Source of the DNA: Setomelanomma holmii
Lineage: Eukaryota; Ascomycota; Dothideomycetes; Pleosporales; Phaeosphaeriaceae
Assembly: GCA_010015745.1 (NCBI GenBank)
Contig: ML978211.1
Location: forward strand, 62,001-126,000
Length of the DNA: 64,000 nt
Direction: 5' to 3'
The notes beneath the pieces were generated by a model. The model saw only the letters and a list, made by a program, of their open reading frames with translations, was not told the DNA's origin and made no database searches. This document shows positions 23,128-34,703 of this stretch, in pieces (the stretch's first letter is position 1; every line of letters begins with the position of its first letter). Made by a program: the position numbers and the translations under genes.

Positions 23128-24604
23128 CTATCGAGTATCATCCTCGTTGATCTGCAATTGTATGCGCATCGCTTCTTGTTCCCAGAACTCAGCCACTTGT
23201 TCTGCTCCTCGCCGGCCACCGAATTGTACGTCGCCTTCCTCGCCTTCTGCACCGTCCATGAGACGTCCCCAGCAGTGTTTTATCTTCGGGTCGTTGAAGT
23301 GTTTATACGGGTGGTCGGGATTCAGCCAGGAGCCGCAGAGGTAGCAAAAATGGGTTTCGCATTGTGCGCATGTCATGTCTAGTAGTATTGGTCAGCGCAG
23401 GTCGTGACAGGGATTGAACAGTGTACTTACGGTTGCAGCCATAGGATTTTTGGCACGGCACCGAGCAGTATGGACAAGGTGAGGTGCTCTTGAGAATGAA
23501 GTTGAGAGACGCTTGGTCATCTTCTGTAAGTTGTGTCTTGTCTCGTGGTTCGCAGCGCACGAAGTCGCCATGCCACGAGGCGAGGCATACGACGCAGAAT
23601 GCCAGGGTGCAGTCTTCGCAAACTGCCAATCGGTCCATGCCTCGCACGCCAATCGCACGTTTCTGAACACCACCTTCCGTAGTCGCAGTATCAGGCTGGG
23701 TGGGTGTATCCTCCTCCATCTCCGAGTCGGAGTCGTCCATCTGCGTCACATCCGTGATCTTCGGGTACTTGTCCGTTCGCATCGCGCCTTGACACCACGA
23801 ACGTGGGCAGTATATGATCGTCGGATCCGACTCGATCTTCTTCTTCCGCTTAATCTTCGCATAGCGCTCGACCGTCTCGCGTGCCAGTGGTATCTGCAGC
23901 AGTTCCTTGGGCGAGAGCAGACGATCCTTCTTCCGCTTGCTGCCTCCAGACTTCCCACATTCTGTCGACATGCATTTGACGTTGTTGACATCGCCCTCCT
24001 TTATGCAATTGTTGTAGTAGTCCTGCAGACATGCCACGCAGAAGACGTGGCTGCACCGCTCCATACGATAGCACACTGAACCCTTCTTCGGCTCCAAGCA
24101 GACCTCACAATCGAACGTCTCCTTGTCGAATAGCTCGCGCTTCATGCGTGCGCTGTATTCGAGGAGCTCCTTCCGCATATCTGCAGGAAGTGTAAGCTCC
24201 TCAAGCCCAAATACTGTCTCTGCCTGCTCTTGGAGGGCACTGATGTATGAGAACAATATTGTGCCTCCACCGTACTCGTCCCATAACGACTGCGCTTCAC
24301 CCACAAGGCGTTGTGAGACGTCTGATGGCAGCCATGATGGTGTAGTTGAAAGGTGTATGGAAGGTGGTGATGTAGCGGGATATGTGATAGGTAGGTCGAT
24401 CGCGACGCGGAGTGAAGGTAGGTACGACAGTCGCTGTACATCCTGCTCAGGCTCGAAGGTCACAGGTAGGGGTTTGGATGGTGCTACAAGAAGATCTAAT
24501 GTGGCAGAATATGGGTTGCTCGCATCGATGACAAGTTCCGGGTATATGGATTCGAGGGTCGTAAGTTCTTCGGCACGTTCGTCGTCAAGGTCGGCGCCCT
24601 CCAT
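23128..24604 (-). CDS. RWD/RBR E3 ubiquitin ligase (Itt1/RNF14-like)
   Basis: Two exons, 24604-23431 and 23378-23128, 474 residues. Residues 7-135 form an RWD domain with the typical EELTTLESIYPE start. RING1 begins at C166 (CEVC) and continues through CSHVFCVACLQDYY. The in-between-RING domain runs about 265-350 (YCPRSWCQ to CTLAFCVVC) and has an acidic insertion near 285-310. RING2 begins CPYCSVPCQKSYGCN and is completed across the intron by HMTCAQCETHFCYLCG. The catalytic cysteine of RBR ligases corresponds to C390 in GCNHM. Domain order matches RNF14 and yeast Itt1, linked to translation termination and stalled ribosomes. The true ATG is at 24604. Confidence 0.9.
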
Positions 24605-24972
24605 CTTGCTGTCGCACAATCTTCATCGACAGCCTTGAGGTTCTCTGGTGGCGCTGATGATTGTATATGTGAAGTTGAGTGGCGTCGGAGAGAGGGCGGA
24701 GATAACCAGATACGGATGAGGCGAAGGAAAAGGGCGTGCAGCTATCGATAGCGTATAAAGGCGAAGGATCCGTTATAGAGACCCATGGTGAGTCAAGATT
24801 GAATATTACAATATCGCTGTGAAGTCTAGCCGTTGCTGGTATGCTTCTCGCTGCAGTGGTGAATCACAGGCGTATCCTGCCCGCCGCGCCAAGGCGACGG
24901 GAAGGTGCCGACAACCGCCGTCATTGTGCATCCAGATCGAAGCCTCACCACTCGACTTCACGATAGGCCGCC
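24605..24972. promoter_or_regulatory. Divergent promoter, RBR ligase and CAX4
   Basis: A 368-base gap between two divergent starts, so it must supply both promoters. I see no clear TATA box at a fixed distance and no defined operator. Confidence 0.45.
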
Positions 24973-25769
24973 ATGGACGACTACCCTCCGCTTGCGTCGC
25001 TATCCTTGACGCATGTTCATTATGTGTGTACTTATGATCCTTACCGCGAGTACTGCTGATACCTGCAGAACCCCGCCGATCGCATCTCTTACATCTGCGC
25101 ATGGCTGGCTCTTGTACCGCAAGGACTCTGCGTCGTCTACGCAACTTTGATATGGAGCAACCGCGAGATTGAGATTGGCCTGATGTTCGCGGGCCAAATG
25201 GCCTGTGAAGCACTCAATTGGGTATTGAAGCGATATATCAAGGAAGAGCGACCACGGGGTATGACATTTGGTCCATTCATGCTACTGCCCTCCATGCTGA
25301 CATATCTACAGAAATGCATGGGAAAGGCTATGGAATGCCTTCGTCACATGCACAATTCGTCTCCTTCTTCTCGGTGACCCTGACGTTATTCCTCCTGTTC
25401 CGACACGTCCCGCATCCCACCGAAACCCATACACCATTCACCTTTGGTGGCCGGTTCCTCCTTTCATTGGTTGCGTTGGCTTGTGCTGGCGCCGTAGCCA
25501 CCAGTCGCATCTACCTGAACTATCATACACCGAAGCAGGTCATGGTTGGTGTTGCAGCTGGTGCAGCCTTTGCTTTCGCATGGTTTGGCTTTACAACATA
25601 TCTGAGAAGAGCTGGGTGGATTGACTGGGCACTCGAAACGTGGATAGCGAGGATGTTACGGGTGAGGGACCTTGTGATACAGGAAGACTTGGTCGATTCT
25701 GGGTGGGCACGATGGGTGGAACGGCAACAGAAGCAGAATTTCAGAAACCAGGGCAAGAAGAGCAGGTAA
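24973..25769 (+). CDS. CAX4: Dolichyl-diphosphate phosphatase
   Basis: Exons 24973-25023, 25069-25258 and 25312-25769, 232 residues, close to yeast Cax4 (239). PAP2-type phosphatase motifs are in order: KRYIKEERPR (KxxxxxxRP), GMPSSHAQF (PSGH-type block) and SRIYLNYHTPKQVMVG (SRxxxxxHxxxD-like, with the final acid replaced by Gln in this stretch). Four hydrophobic spans. In the family it removes a phosphate from dolichyl diphosphate on the lumenal ER face, recycling the lipid carrier for N-glycosylation. The start MDDYPPLASLSLTHVHY fits the family N-terminus. Confidence 0.92.
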
Positions 25770-26687
25770 GCGTTTTCGATGCTCCGCTACATGTTCAAAT
25801 ATGACAGGATATGTCGAAGGTACAACTTTGGCTGCATCGTAACAGCGGATGGGCGACTTCTGTTCAAGCACTCGACGTTCGACGACGACCTGCCATCGAT
25901 AGCGCCTATGGAATATGCACAATTTTATAGATCAGCAGACGAAGCACAATTTACAAGGGGTGGAAATCCGTATCAAAGTTATGTCGGTCTCCGTGGCTAC
26001 GAGGAGCGAGGAGCGAGTGTTAACTTGGTCGACTCCGTGCCAAATCATTTTGGTGTTGCAAATCACCCGTCATTTGATCGACGATCCGACAGAACTCCCA
26101 TGTCGCGCATCTTTCCATGAACTAATCACAACCCACTGCAAGAAAGCCACTTTTCTCAACCGCTGACCGAGCTCTTCGAGATTCAATGTCGACAACCATC
26201 ACTCTGACGTCAAGAGGCTTTGCTAGCGGTGTTTCATGACAAGCCTCACCATCACTTCTTCAAATCGTTGTCGATCGAAGAACGGCTCGGAATACTCCAA
26301 TCGAGAAACCCTGCATTGCATGCATGCACAACAGTCTCATACGCTGCGAGGGTGAAGCTCCCTGTGAACGTGCTCCACCCGAAAGCCTGGAACATGCATT
26401 TTCGGGACGAGACACGCTACCCGGGTAGTGGGCGATTTTATGGACCCTTCCACGCAGCTTTGACCGTCATCGAATCCTCAATCTCATGTCTGTTGGGCAG
26501 AGGCGTGCGCCTACTCCGATAGCTTGGTTGCCTCCCGCCATGGTTCAACGGTCAATAGTGTGGACTAGTAAGAGTGGTTGTCCTCCCAACCTCCTCGTGT
26601 CCCCATCTTCCGTTCTCACCATCTGACGCTTCGTTTTGCATTCTCTCATCAGTATCTGTCATATTACTTACCGCAATTTTGCCCAGT
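25770..26687. other. Spacer between CAX4 and aquaporin
   Basis: A 113-codon frame at 25779-26120 overlaps the CAX4 trailer and has no recognised domain. The rest is likely the aquaporin promoter, becoming T/C-rich toward 26680. No gene supported. Confidence 0.4.
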
Positions 26688-27712
26688 ATGCCTCGTGTCC
26701 CAGTGCACCGCGAACCGAAGCCAGAGCCTCATCGACGAAGCCACGATGGCCGTCGCCGTAGTCGCGACTACGATAACAACGGCCATGTTGAAAATGGTCG
26801 CACGAACGGCCACTCCAACCGCAATGCGCATGGCAAGCGCAAGATTAGCACCTTAACAGGTCACATTGTCGCAGCAATAGGAGAATTCGTTGGAACGTTC
26901 ATGTGGCTGTATTTCGCCTTTGCAGGTCAAATCATGCTTGTCACGCAGGCTGGTGAGGTGTCGCGTGCCAATGGTCTAGCAAGCAGCCAGCAAAACATCT
27001 TCACTGCTCTTCTTTACGGATTCAGTTTGTTGGTCAATGTTTGGGCTTTCTATAGGATTAGTGGTGGATTATTCAACCCGGCTGTAAGTTTGCGATGTGC
27101 ATGGTCTCTCGCCGAGCACACTACTGACAGGTGTTCAAGGTCACCCTCGGCATGGTCCTTGCCGGCACACTGCCGCCAATTCGAGGACTATTCCTCTTTC
27201 CTGCACAACTTCTGGCCGCCATGTCCGCAGCGGGTCTCGTTCAAGCGATGTTCCCCGGCGACATCGGCGCTACCAACACATCCCTCTCTCCAGGAACCAG
27301 CGTCGCCCAAGGTGTCTTCATCGAGATGTTTATGACGGCCGAGCTAGTCTTCGTGGTGCTTATGCTCGCAGCCGAGAAGAGCAAGGACACATTCATGGCG
27401 CCGATTGGCATTGGTCTCGCACTATTTGTCGCGATGATGGGTGGTAAGTCGCCCAGATACGCAACATACACAAAGACTGGAGGAAACTGACGAAGTACAG
27501 GCGTCTTCTACACCGGTGGCTCCCTCAACCCAGCTCGCAGCTTAGGTCCGGCTGTTGCATCAACACTCTTCCCCGGATACCACTGGATCTATTGGGTCGG
27601 TCCGTTCCTCGGCGCAGCTGTTGCTGCTGGCTTCTATCGATTCGTCAAGTACTTCGATTATGAGCAGGTCAATCCTGGTCAGGACTCTGCTGGTGGAGAC
27701 TTTGACGAGTAA
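26688..27712 (+). CDS. Aquaporin / MIP-family channel
   Basis: Exons 26688-27083, 27140-27443 and 27501-27712, 303 residues. A 55-residue charged N-terminus precedes six hydrophobic spans. The first NPA box (residues 130-132, GGLFNPA) ends exactly at the first intron and is followed by VTLGMVLAG. The second is at 243-245 (GGSLNPARSLGPA). The Arg after the second NPA is the selectivity-filter arginine. LFPGYHWIYWVGPFLGA is the usual sixth-span approach. A GTAAGT donor starts both introns. The acceptor of the first is placed at AAG (27139), which restores the family sequence; an earlier CAG at 27130 would add three residues. Substrate (water or glycerol) is not decided by the sequence. Confidence 0.9.
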
Positions 27713-28119
27713 GGTGGACAGCGCTGGCTGGACACAATCACTCTTTGATGGAGACGAGCAGAAATGGAACGTTCTCCAGACACAAAGCCAGACGCCAAAG
27801 TCGTACATGATGGCTACCATTGTTCATTGCTTTCGAGCGACAACATGAGATGCGCACGTCAGGGTTCGGACAGGGTCAACGCGGGGCCAAACAGTATGGA
27901 AGAAGGAACAGTACACAAGGGAGGGAAACAAGTCACAGAAGATATCTGCTTGCGCATGCTAGGCGAAGGGCGTGGAATTTGAAGAGTACGAAACGACGCG
28001 ACTCAGTCACATGTTGTACCCAAACAATCTATGCGAGGCGACCACATTCAGGCATATTCATCACATCAAATCTTAGGTCTCAGGACAGTTCATTCTTCGT
28101 TGCACACCTGTGCATCTCG
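27713..28119. other. Spacer
   Basis: Trailer of the aquaporin and end of the broken membrane-protein gene. No gene seen. Confidence 0.4.
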
Positions 28120-28996
28120 CTATAACGGTAGTACAGGAACCCTTAATGCGCGATTAGGAAAGAAGCAAGCGACTACATATGCGGAGAATGACGCAACGGG
28201 TGGCGTACTTGCATCAAGAGCGGACTGCTGGCGTTATGCACATACATATCCACGCAAACACCAATGTACCGAAAATGTACCACTTCGGTCGCTCGACGCG
28301 CTGCGCTTCCGAGGCCATATACTTGAGAAAGAGCAGGAGCCATACGGCGAACATCCTGTTGCGGTCCTCATTAGTTGCGCTCTGTTTAGCAGCGGCAATA
28401 GCCAGGATAGCAGTTTACTTACATCCAGCAATACTCTGGCTGCACCTCAGGCGAGTTCCTCATCATGACCCAGATTACGCTGGTCATACCCATTGCTGCC
28501 GTTACCACTTCCCCGAAAGCTTCAGATAAGCACAAAAATAATGCGTAGACTAGGCCGAAAGTTGTGCATATTGTCATCCGTGGTAGTCGAGCTGGAGGCT
28601 GATTTGGACCTCCTGGCTGACCTTGCTGGAAAGACATGATTGCCGTGGCATCCGGGTTTGCTAGTGCCGAAGTGACGAAGAGACAGATCACCATGACCAG
28701 CCACAACCCCAGATTGATGTTTGAAGCATGTGTTCGCGCTAGGACAGTGAGAATTCGGCGCAAAGTTTTCGACCAGCAAATGCAAGCGTAGCCAGAAAGA
28801 AACCAGTTTCGAAGCCATCTCGGAGCAGTAATCAAGAAATTATCGTGGAAAACTAACGGTCCGAGGCCACGAATGCTCTCAGCTTCTGTAGCTGTTAGTT
28901 CTTTACAATCTTCGTGCATCCTCAATCTGACTTACCACCGCCGTGTTCGGGATTTTGAGACGAGTTCACTTCGATCCTTCCATACACAAAGTCCAT
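28120..28996 (-). pseudogene. Orphan polytopic membrane protein, frameshifted
   Basis: Exons 28996-28936, 28885-28423 and 28355-28214 on the minus strand: GTAAGT donors, ACTAAC branch in intron 1, 221 residues to a TGA at 28216-28214. Spans include NLGLWLVMVICLFVTSALA, TICTTFGLVYALFLCL, TAAMGMTSVIWVMM and YIFGTLVFAWICMCI. The segment up to MMRNSPEVQPEYCWM and the intron right after that Trp match the intact gene at 33210-34073 (MMRNDAAISPHAAW, same phase-2 intron). After the TGA, homology resumes in the +1 frame (ASFSAYVVACFFPNR versus CTSFAAYCVAYFFPD) as far as the stop at 28120, so a frameshift has cut the last segment. Sequencing error is the alternative. Function unknown. Confidence 0.55.
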
Positions 28997-29661
28997 GTCG
29001 ATATCATTACAAAGAATGAAGCTCGATGTTCCAAGGTAGATATCAATATGATCTCTGGGCTACAGACGGGTAGGTATGTGGTTTTGACCTCGGGGAGAGA
29101 GCTACAGTGGTTATGCATTAATGCCGTGCTACGACCTTGATCTGCAGGTGGATGTGCAGGAACACGTGTGCTCTGGTGCAATAAAGTTTGAATCCAGCGC
29201 GAAGAGGTCCACTGAAGGACTTCAATGAGGCGCAGTATTTGCATGAGCAAGCCTAGAGCCCAATCATTTGTCGATATGGAAAGCTCACCGGTCAGGCTTG
29301 GAACGAGGCAAAATATACCGTATGCCTGCGCCCCTCCAGCCTTCCACTCTAATCAATCCGAGCAGATTCTCCACCCACAACGAAGCAGGTGCGCAACGCT
29401 GATGCGTGTGATGACCACACTTTAACGATACTGGTGCTCACTTTATTACGCTTCGTTGCGCTTTAAAATTCTCTCTCTCGCAGAGCCGCATTGCGTCCTG
29501 ATCGAAGGTACACTCTGCGAACCCTCACAGAGTTTGCCTCACGACACACAACTTCTTCGTGCCACGCTCTTGCCTATCTGTGACGACGTTCCGACTACAA
29601 GTCACTTGTGTAGATTCTGTGTCATCCCATAGCATCCAAATACCTGTCCACGGTTTTCGCG
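28997..29661. other. Divergent spacer between two orphan membrane genes
   Basis: Lies between a minus-strand start at 28996 and a plus-strand start at 29662. Includes an A/T-rich TTTAAAATTC run near 29461. No gene. The 94-codon minus frame at 28966-29250 ends inside exon 1 of the neighbour in another phase and is not coding. Confidence 0.4.
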
Positions 29662-30951
29662 ATGCTTTCGATGCATACCATCGCATCGTCCATCGAACCC
29701 AAGATGGTGGAGGAAGGCATCGACGAAGGTCATCAAGCCCGCAGCTGCCTCTCTGAGTACGTCTTGTCAACTTGTATGCGCTGAAGGACTGACGTGTCGT
29801 AGGAAGCGACCGAAATGCGCCAACATGAAGAAGACTTACACGCCTTCTAACCCGACAGCTCATGGCCGTCACCTTGCCAGGGATGCGCAGAACAACAACA
29901 ACGGACTGCTTGTTAATAGGACGTCTTGTTTCGGCATCATGCGCATACTGTAGGTACAGCCCTGTGTGACAGATCGAACACTAATGGCGACAGCTTAATT
30001 CGCTGTATGAGACTGGAAGAACTTATTTCCCCACAGAAGTTTGGCATGCTTCTCCACAGTACGATGGGTGTCATCAAGATCCTCCTGCTTCTAGTTATGA
30101 TCGTCTCGGCGTTCATCATGAGCAGCTACGCTCATCAGATTCGGCCAGTCGTACCAGCCCAGGGTCAGAGCGATATGAGCGTCCAGAGCCTCAGCTTCAC
30201 TAATTTCGGATCAAACTCAATCCTTTTCGCCACGCAAAATGCTAGTGTTTCTGAGAGATCCCAAGTCCAATATTGGAACTGCGGGCACTTGCAGCCCTTG
30301 GCGGAGAAGAATAAATCTGATCAGAAGCCTATGCATAGTAGACCTGTGGATACAGTCCCTAGCACACACTCTGGCGTCGCCCAACGACGAAGTCAAATAG
30401 CCGCCACTCGTCTTCACATTAACCCTCTCAATCACAACGACAAATCACATCCAATCTTGCCAGAGGTAATTGAAGCTTCAACTTCCTTAACGCAAACACT
30501 CTGGTTCTCCTTCGCTGGCTCGGTTTGGGGGTCCACCTGCCGTTCAGTGCCATCCACAACACCGATCAGCCTATTGACAGCCGTCATATATATCTTTTTT
30601 TTCACCATTGCGGCGACTGCAAATTTCCACTTGGTCTTAGATCGAAGGGACCAATTTATCATATTATCAGCACTGATCTCAGTCATGTGCATCTGGATCA
30701 GTGCGAAGGGATCTTCGGGGTTAAGCCAGGTCTCCAGCCTTGAGTTCCTTCTTCTCGCAGTCCTTCCTTGGAGCATCTTGGTACCACTGATTCTGAAGAC
30801 GGCATTACATGGCCAACGAAATGGCAACCTTGGTACAAGATTTTGCGACGATAGGCACGAAAACTGGCGTGACCTCGGGCATTGTTTTGACAAGACGGAC
30901 GATGAAAAGATTCTTTTCAAGCATGAGAGCAGCAAAGAAATGGATATCTAG
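29662..30951 (+). CDS. Orphan membrane protein, possible family member
   Basis: Model: exons 29662-29756, 29803-29949 and 29994-30951, introns of 46 and 44 bases with CTGAC and CTAAT branches, 399 residues. Residues 1-100 are soluble and include an NNNN run. A hydrophobic span follows (GVIKILLLLVMIVSAFIM), then about 130 polar residues with several potential N-glycosylation sites, then three spans (SLLTAVIYIFFFTIAATA, FIILSALISVMCIWI and LEFLLLAVLPWSILVPLIL). The first and last spans resemble in order and spacing those of the genes at 28120-28996 and 33210-34073, but identity is low. No known domain. The exon structure is inferred from splice signals and phase. Confidence 0.5.
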
Positions 30952-33209
30952 AGCCCACTCTTGTCTGAGGTCAACGTGGGGTAGGATAGGCTACATTCAC
31001 ACATCACGTCATGATGCGGGCACGTGCTTGACTTCAAGTGGGAGTGACAGAAGTATCGCAGAAGCTTCATTGTACTTTCCTTTAATTGTGTCGCATACTT
31101 TCGCTATGAAGGGATTATGAGGCTGTCCTTGGTATTCATTCCTTTTTCTGCATCACTTTGCAATGACACTATTGAGCGCTACCAACTGTTTGGCTTTCTA
31201 GCCTTTCTAATGTGATGTGTTGATCTTGAAGAGCCAGCACTGCAATATCGTTGCTTACTTTGGCAGTCATTGCAGCTTTAGAAGATCGTATCGTCCATCG
31301 CCTTCACGTTAGCTGTGACCACAATTTACCGGCTGACTTGCCACGACCTGTATCAAGATCTTCTCGTGTTCGCAGGCATAACGCTCGGGCTTGGAAGTGG
31401 CCTCCTCATCAAGGGAAACCTTAGCGGCATGACCCTATACATCCTTCCATGAGCCATACTTCTTTGCGCTGTCATGTAGTGCGCTCTTACATATCCTCCT
31501 GGCCCGCACCTAGAGTTCGAAGGTGCACAAAGGAGCTGTCTTTCTTGATCCATAATGTGAGAAGAGTATCGCGGGAGAGGTCTTAAAGTGGGAATCCACT
31601 TGAATCGCCCAATTGGGGGATCACCGGAATACAGACGCTCCTGGACGTAGTCGCGTTTCGGTCGTCGGAGCTGCTCAGTTGTCTCGCACAGGTTACTCTA
31701 TTGCAGTCTGGCTGCGGAAGCTATGGTCCTGGGACAAAAATGTCTATCGAGGCGAGATCGAAGGGTGGGCTCGCTGGCCGAGACAGACGGGGCTTGGAGT
31801 TGTCACTTCTTGCCCGCAAACGGTGCGCGCGATGAGGACAAGCTCTCGCGCTGTACTAAAGGCTGGTCTTGCACCGAGTCGGATTATAGAGTATTGATCT
31901 CGCATTGGATAACCTGTTAGAGGCCGTGTTCTCTCAGACATCTTGAGGTTTGGGAAGTTGCGTAGACTGAATCGAACTATGCTAGCCAAGACCACTCAGT
32001 TCGGACTTCTACAGATCAAGTCCCGTTGGCTCTTGTGCTTATTGCGTCGAACGGCAATCCCAATCACCAGGCATAGGTCTCAACTGTAACGGTTTGGGCC
32101 TTGCCCAGACCCACTCTAGTACGAGTTGGGATAGCTCATGTGCGGCAGTCTATATATGTAGCTTCGCCCACCTCAGGTAGTCAATTCAGCGCAGTCCTCC
32201 CCCTCCGTCCGTACCGTTACATCAATCCATGTGAGTCCTTCGACGAATCTTGGCACCAAGTATGGAGCGCTCTGGTGTTCGAATAGTATCGAAAGGACAA
32301 GGTTGGTGGTGACATGACCTGCACAGCCATCACTGCGCCATGATGGCGAAGCGCTGAGAAGCATGACACTTAAGTTTGGCACTCGCCTTAGGCAGAAAAC
32401 AAGTGCGCCACGCACACCGGTCTTTGTGGTACGCTCGTTCCGCACCTTTTTAACATGCAGAATCCTTGATCGATGGCAACCTGGAGCAAAGGTGCATAAG
32501 AGAGTCTCGAGATAGCACAGACTGTGCTGAAGACCGACAAATTTGATGAACTTAGTTCCGACCAACTCACGTTAATCATGGAAGAGGCCATGCTTGTGGT
32601 GCGTAATGGACGTGGATAGAGGCCAGTCGTTTCAGACTAGACGGTTTCTTCATATCAGGATTCCCTGCACCACAGTATTCAGGCCCACAGATCCACCGCG
32701 AAAAGTGACGTTACCCACGGCACGTTGCAGAAGATCGTCCAATGCCATAGCGAATGATTGTAATCTCGTGAAGCCTAGAGTGGGCTGGGCGCATATCTGC
32801 TTGGCGTCCGGGGCTGAAACGATTGGCACGTCCAGTGAGTCGTTGCATTCTTTTCTGGCCTGATGCTGGCACAGACTACGGTGGCGGGCAAGCCAATAGC
32901 AGATGCAGGGGATGTACATGGTAGACAAGTGATGAGGCTCCGGTCATTTGCCTACAGTGGTTCGCGAATTAGTGCGAACCATTGCGGCTCGAGGATTTGC
33001 CTGCCCACCCCATAGTTTTAAGTCGCAGCGCTGAGGCTCGCTTTCGTTCCGCAGAAACATCAGCTGTACAGTTGAGCCATTCACTCATCGCTTGAAGCCC
33101 CTGTCCACCTCTTCAAAGTTTTTGCTATTGGACACTTCAGCTCTTGTCACATGTTCTATGCCTTCGCCATCTCCCAAAATACTCCATCAGCATAATCAGC
33201 CTTGCCGCA
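30952..33209. other. Gene-poor stretch in the accessory block
   Basis: More than 2 kb with only short overlapping frames (for example 32173-32565 and 32650-32928 minus). No domain, repeat or RNA gene recognised. May hold decayed copies related to the flanking membrane proteins, but I could not demonstrate it. Confidence 0.4.
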
Positions 33210-34073
33210 ATGGGACTGAAGGCAAAGATGCAGGAGACTTATATAACAAGCGCGCGGCCGCACCCACACCACGGTCACCAAAGGCGTAGCTTTCAAAGCA
33301 TAGACCAGCTTTGCGACCATGTCAAGGCTGAAAAGCTGCTGCAAGTTTCAGCCAAAATGATCGGCCTCACGCACGCCGCGCTCTTGCACAAGCAGGGATC
33401 TGCGAACGGATTGGGCCGCAAAACATGTGCTCAGGTCCCACTGCGGTTACTGACCATTCTTGCGGTCCTCTCGATGGTTGCGCCTACGGCTGCTGTCGAT
33501 GACGATCTATTTGCCTCGTTCCGCACCTCGGACAGCCAACGTCGCGGATACAACATACAGGGCCGTGCAATACTCGCCTTGCTATTGGTTCTCGGTCAAT
33601 ATATGGCCGCATTTTCAAGTTCGCTCGTCGGACCTCTCATGGCCATCGCAAGCATGATGTGGCTGATGATGCGCAACGACGCTGCGATAAGCCCGCACGC
33701 AGCTTGGGTGTGAGTGAGCCGCTTTTGACAAACACTTCTCATTGGCTGACAGCATTGAGCAGGGTACTCATTTGCTGGTCTTTTTTGACATCGATGTACT
33801 TCGTCTTGAAATGTCATCGGGTATCTAACTACCGCTTGTAAGCCAATCCCAGCAAGACTGGAAATATCCATTGACTTTGCTAGATACATTCTTTTGACGA
33901 TTGCTGTGGCGAGTCTTTGCACCTGCTTTGTCGCATTAATGCAGAAGTCTTCCTTACAGAGCGGTTCGGTAACCATTATTCCACCTTGCACCTCTTTCGC
34001 AGCGTACTGCGTAGCGTACTTCTTTCCTGATCGGCCTGTCGAACGAGATGATCTGGAGGGTGCGCAGTGGTAA
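33210..34073 (+). CDS. Orphan polytopic membrane protein
   Basis: Exons 33210-33709, 33763-33837 and 33884-34073, 254 residues; introns GTGAGT...GAGCAG and GTAAGC...TGCTAG. After a soluble N-terminus of about 70 residues there are five or six spans: LRLLTILAVLSMVAPTAAV, RAILALLLVLGQYMAAF, VGPLMAIASMMWLMM, VVLICWSFLTSMYFVL, LLYILLTIAVASLCTCFVAL and TSFAAYCVAYFF. The sequence MMRNDAAISPHAAW, and the phase-2 intron just after it, are matched in the gene at 28120-28996, which shows that the two are paralogues. No described family recognised. The last residues (DRPVERDDLEGAQW) are acidic and probably cytosolic. Confidence 0.68.
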
Positions 34074-34703
34074 TAAAAAGCATCGCTTCATATCGAATGG
34101 AGGAGAGGCATGGAGAAGGTCACTCGTATGATCGCTTCGTATGAACTTTGGCGCCCTAAGAGACTGGAAGGAGTGGCTAGGAGTTGTGTCAGGGCTGGGG
34201 AAAGCACACGCCCTGGTGCCGGGCGTAGCGGAGTTGTCGTGCAGCGAAGCAGATCCAGATTCCGCAAATGTGACGGTGAGAATGACGCCGAGGAATGCAT
34301 CATTGCTATGCAAACATAATAAGCCCGTCCATGTGCAAGCGGATCGTCTCGGTATCTGGTCTACTACGATTCAGTCAGCATCGCAATGGTTAGTAATGTT
34401 CCGTGCATATGCTACACCTTGAAAATCGGTGTTTGGTGATGCTACCGTGGCCAGACTCCCTGTAGCTAACGCATCGCCCAATCGATTAAGATGCCTCGAG
34501 GAAATTGACTGAAGGCCGGCGCCACAGAAGCCATCGAATTCAGGACTTGATTAGTGTCAGCGGCTTGAAGTAGATAGTCACTAATGGCTCATATTTGGGG
34601 GAGAGAGTTCCCGGTGAGGATTGCCTCGTCAATTGTGATATTCGGGCCGATTAGAATCGTGTTTGCTCGACGGCTTTTACTTCCGCCTGATTATTTCGAC
34701 ACC
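34074..34703. other. Spacer
   Basis: Trailers of two convergent genes. The frames at 33954-34313 and 34141-34422 overlap the membrane-protein exon antisense or lie in its trailer. Nothing else seen. Confidence 0.4.
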
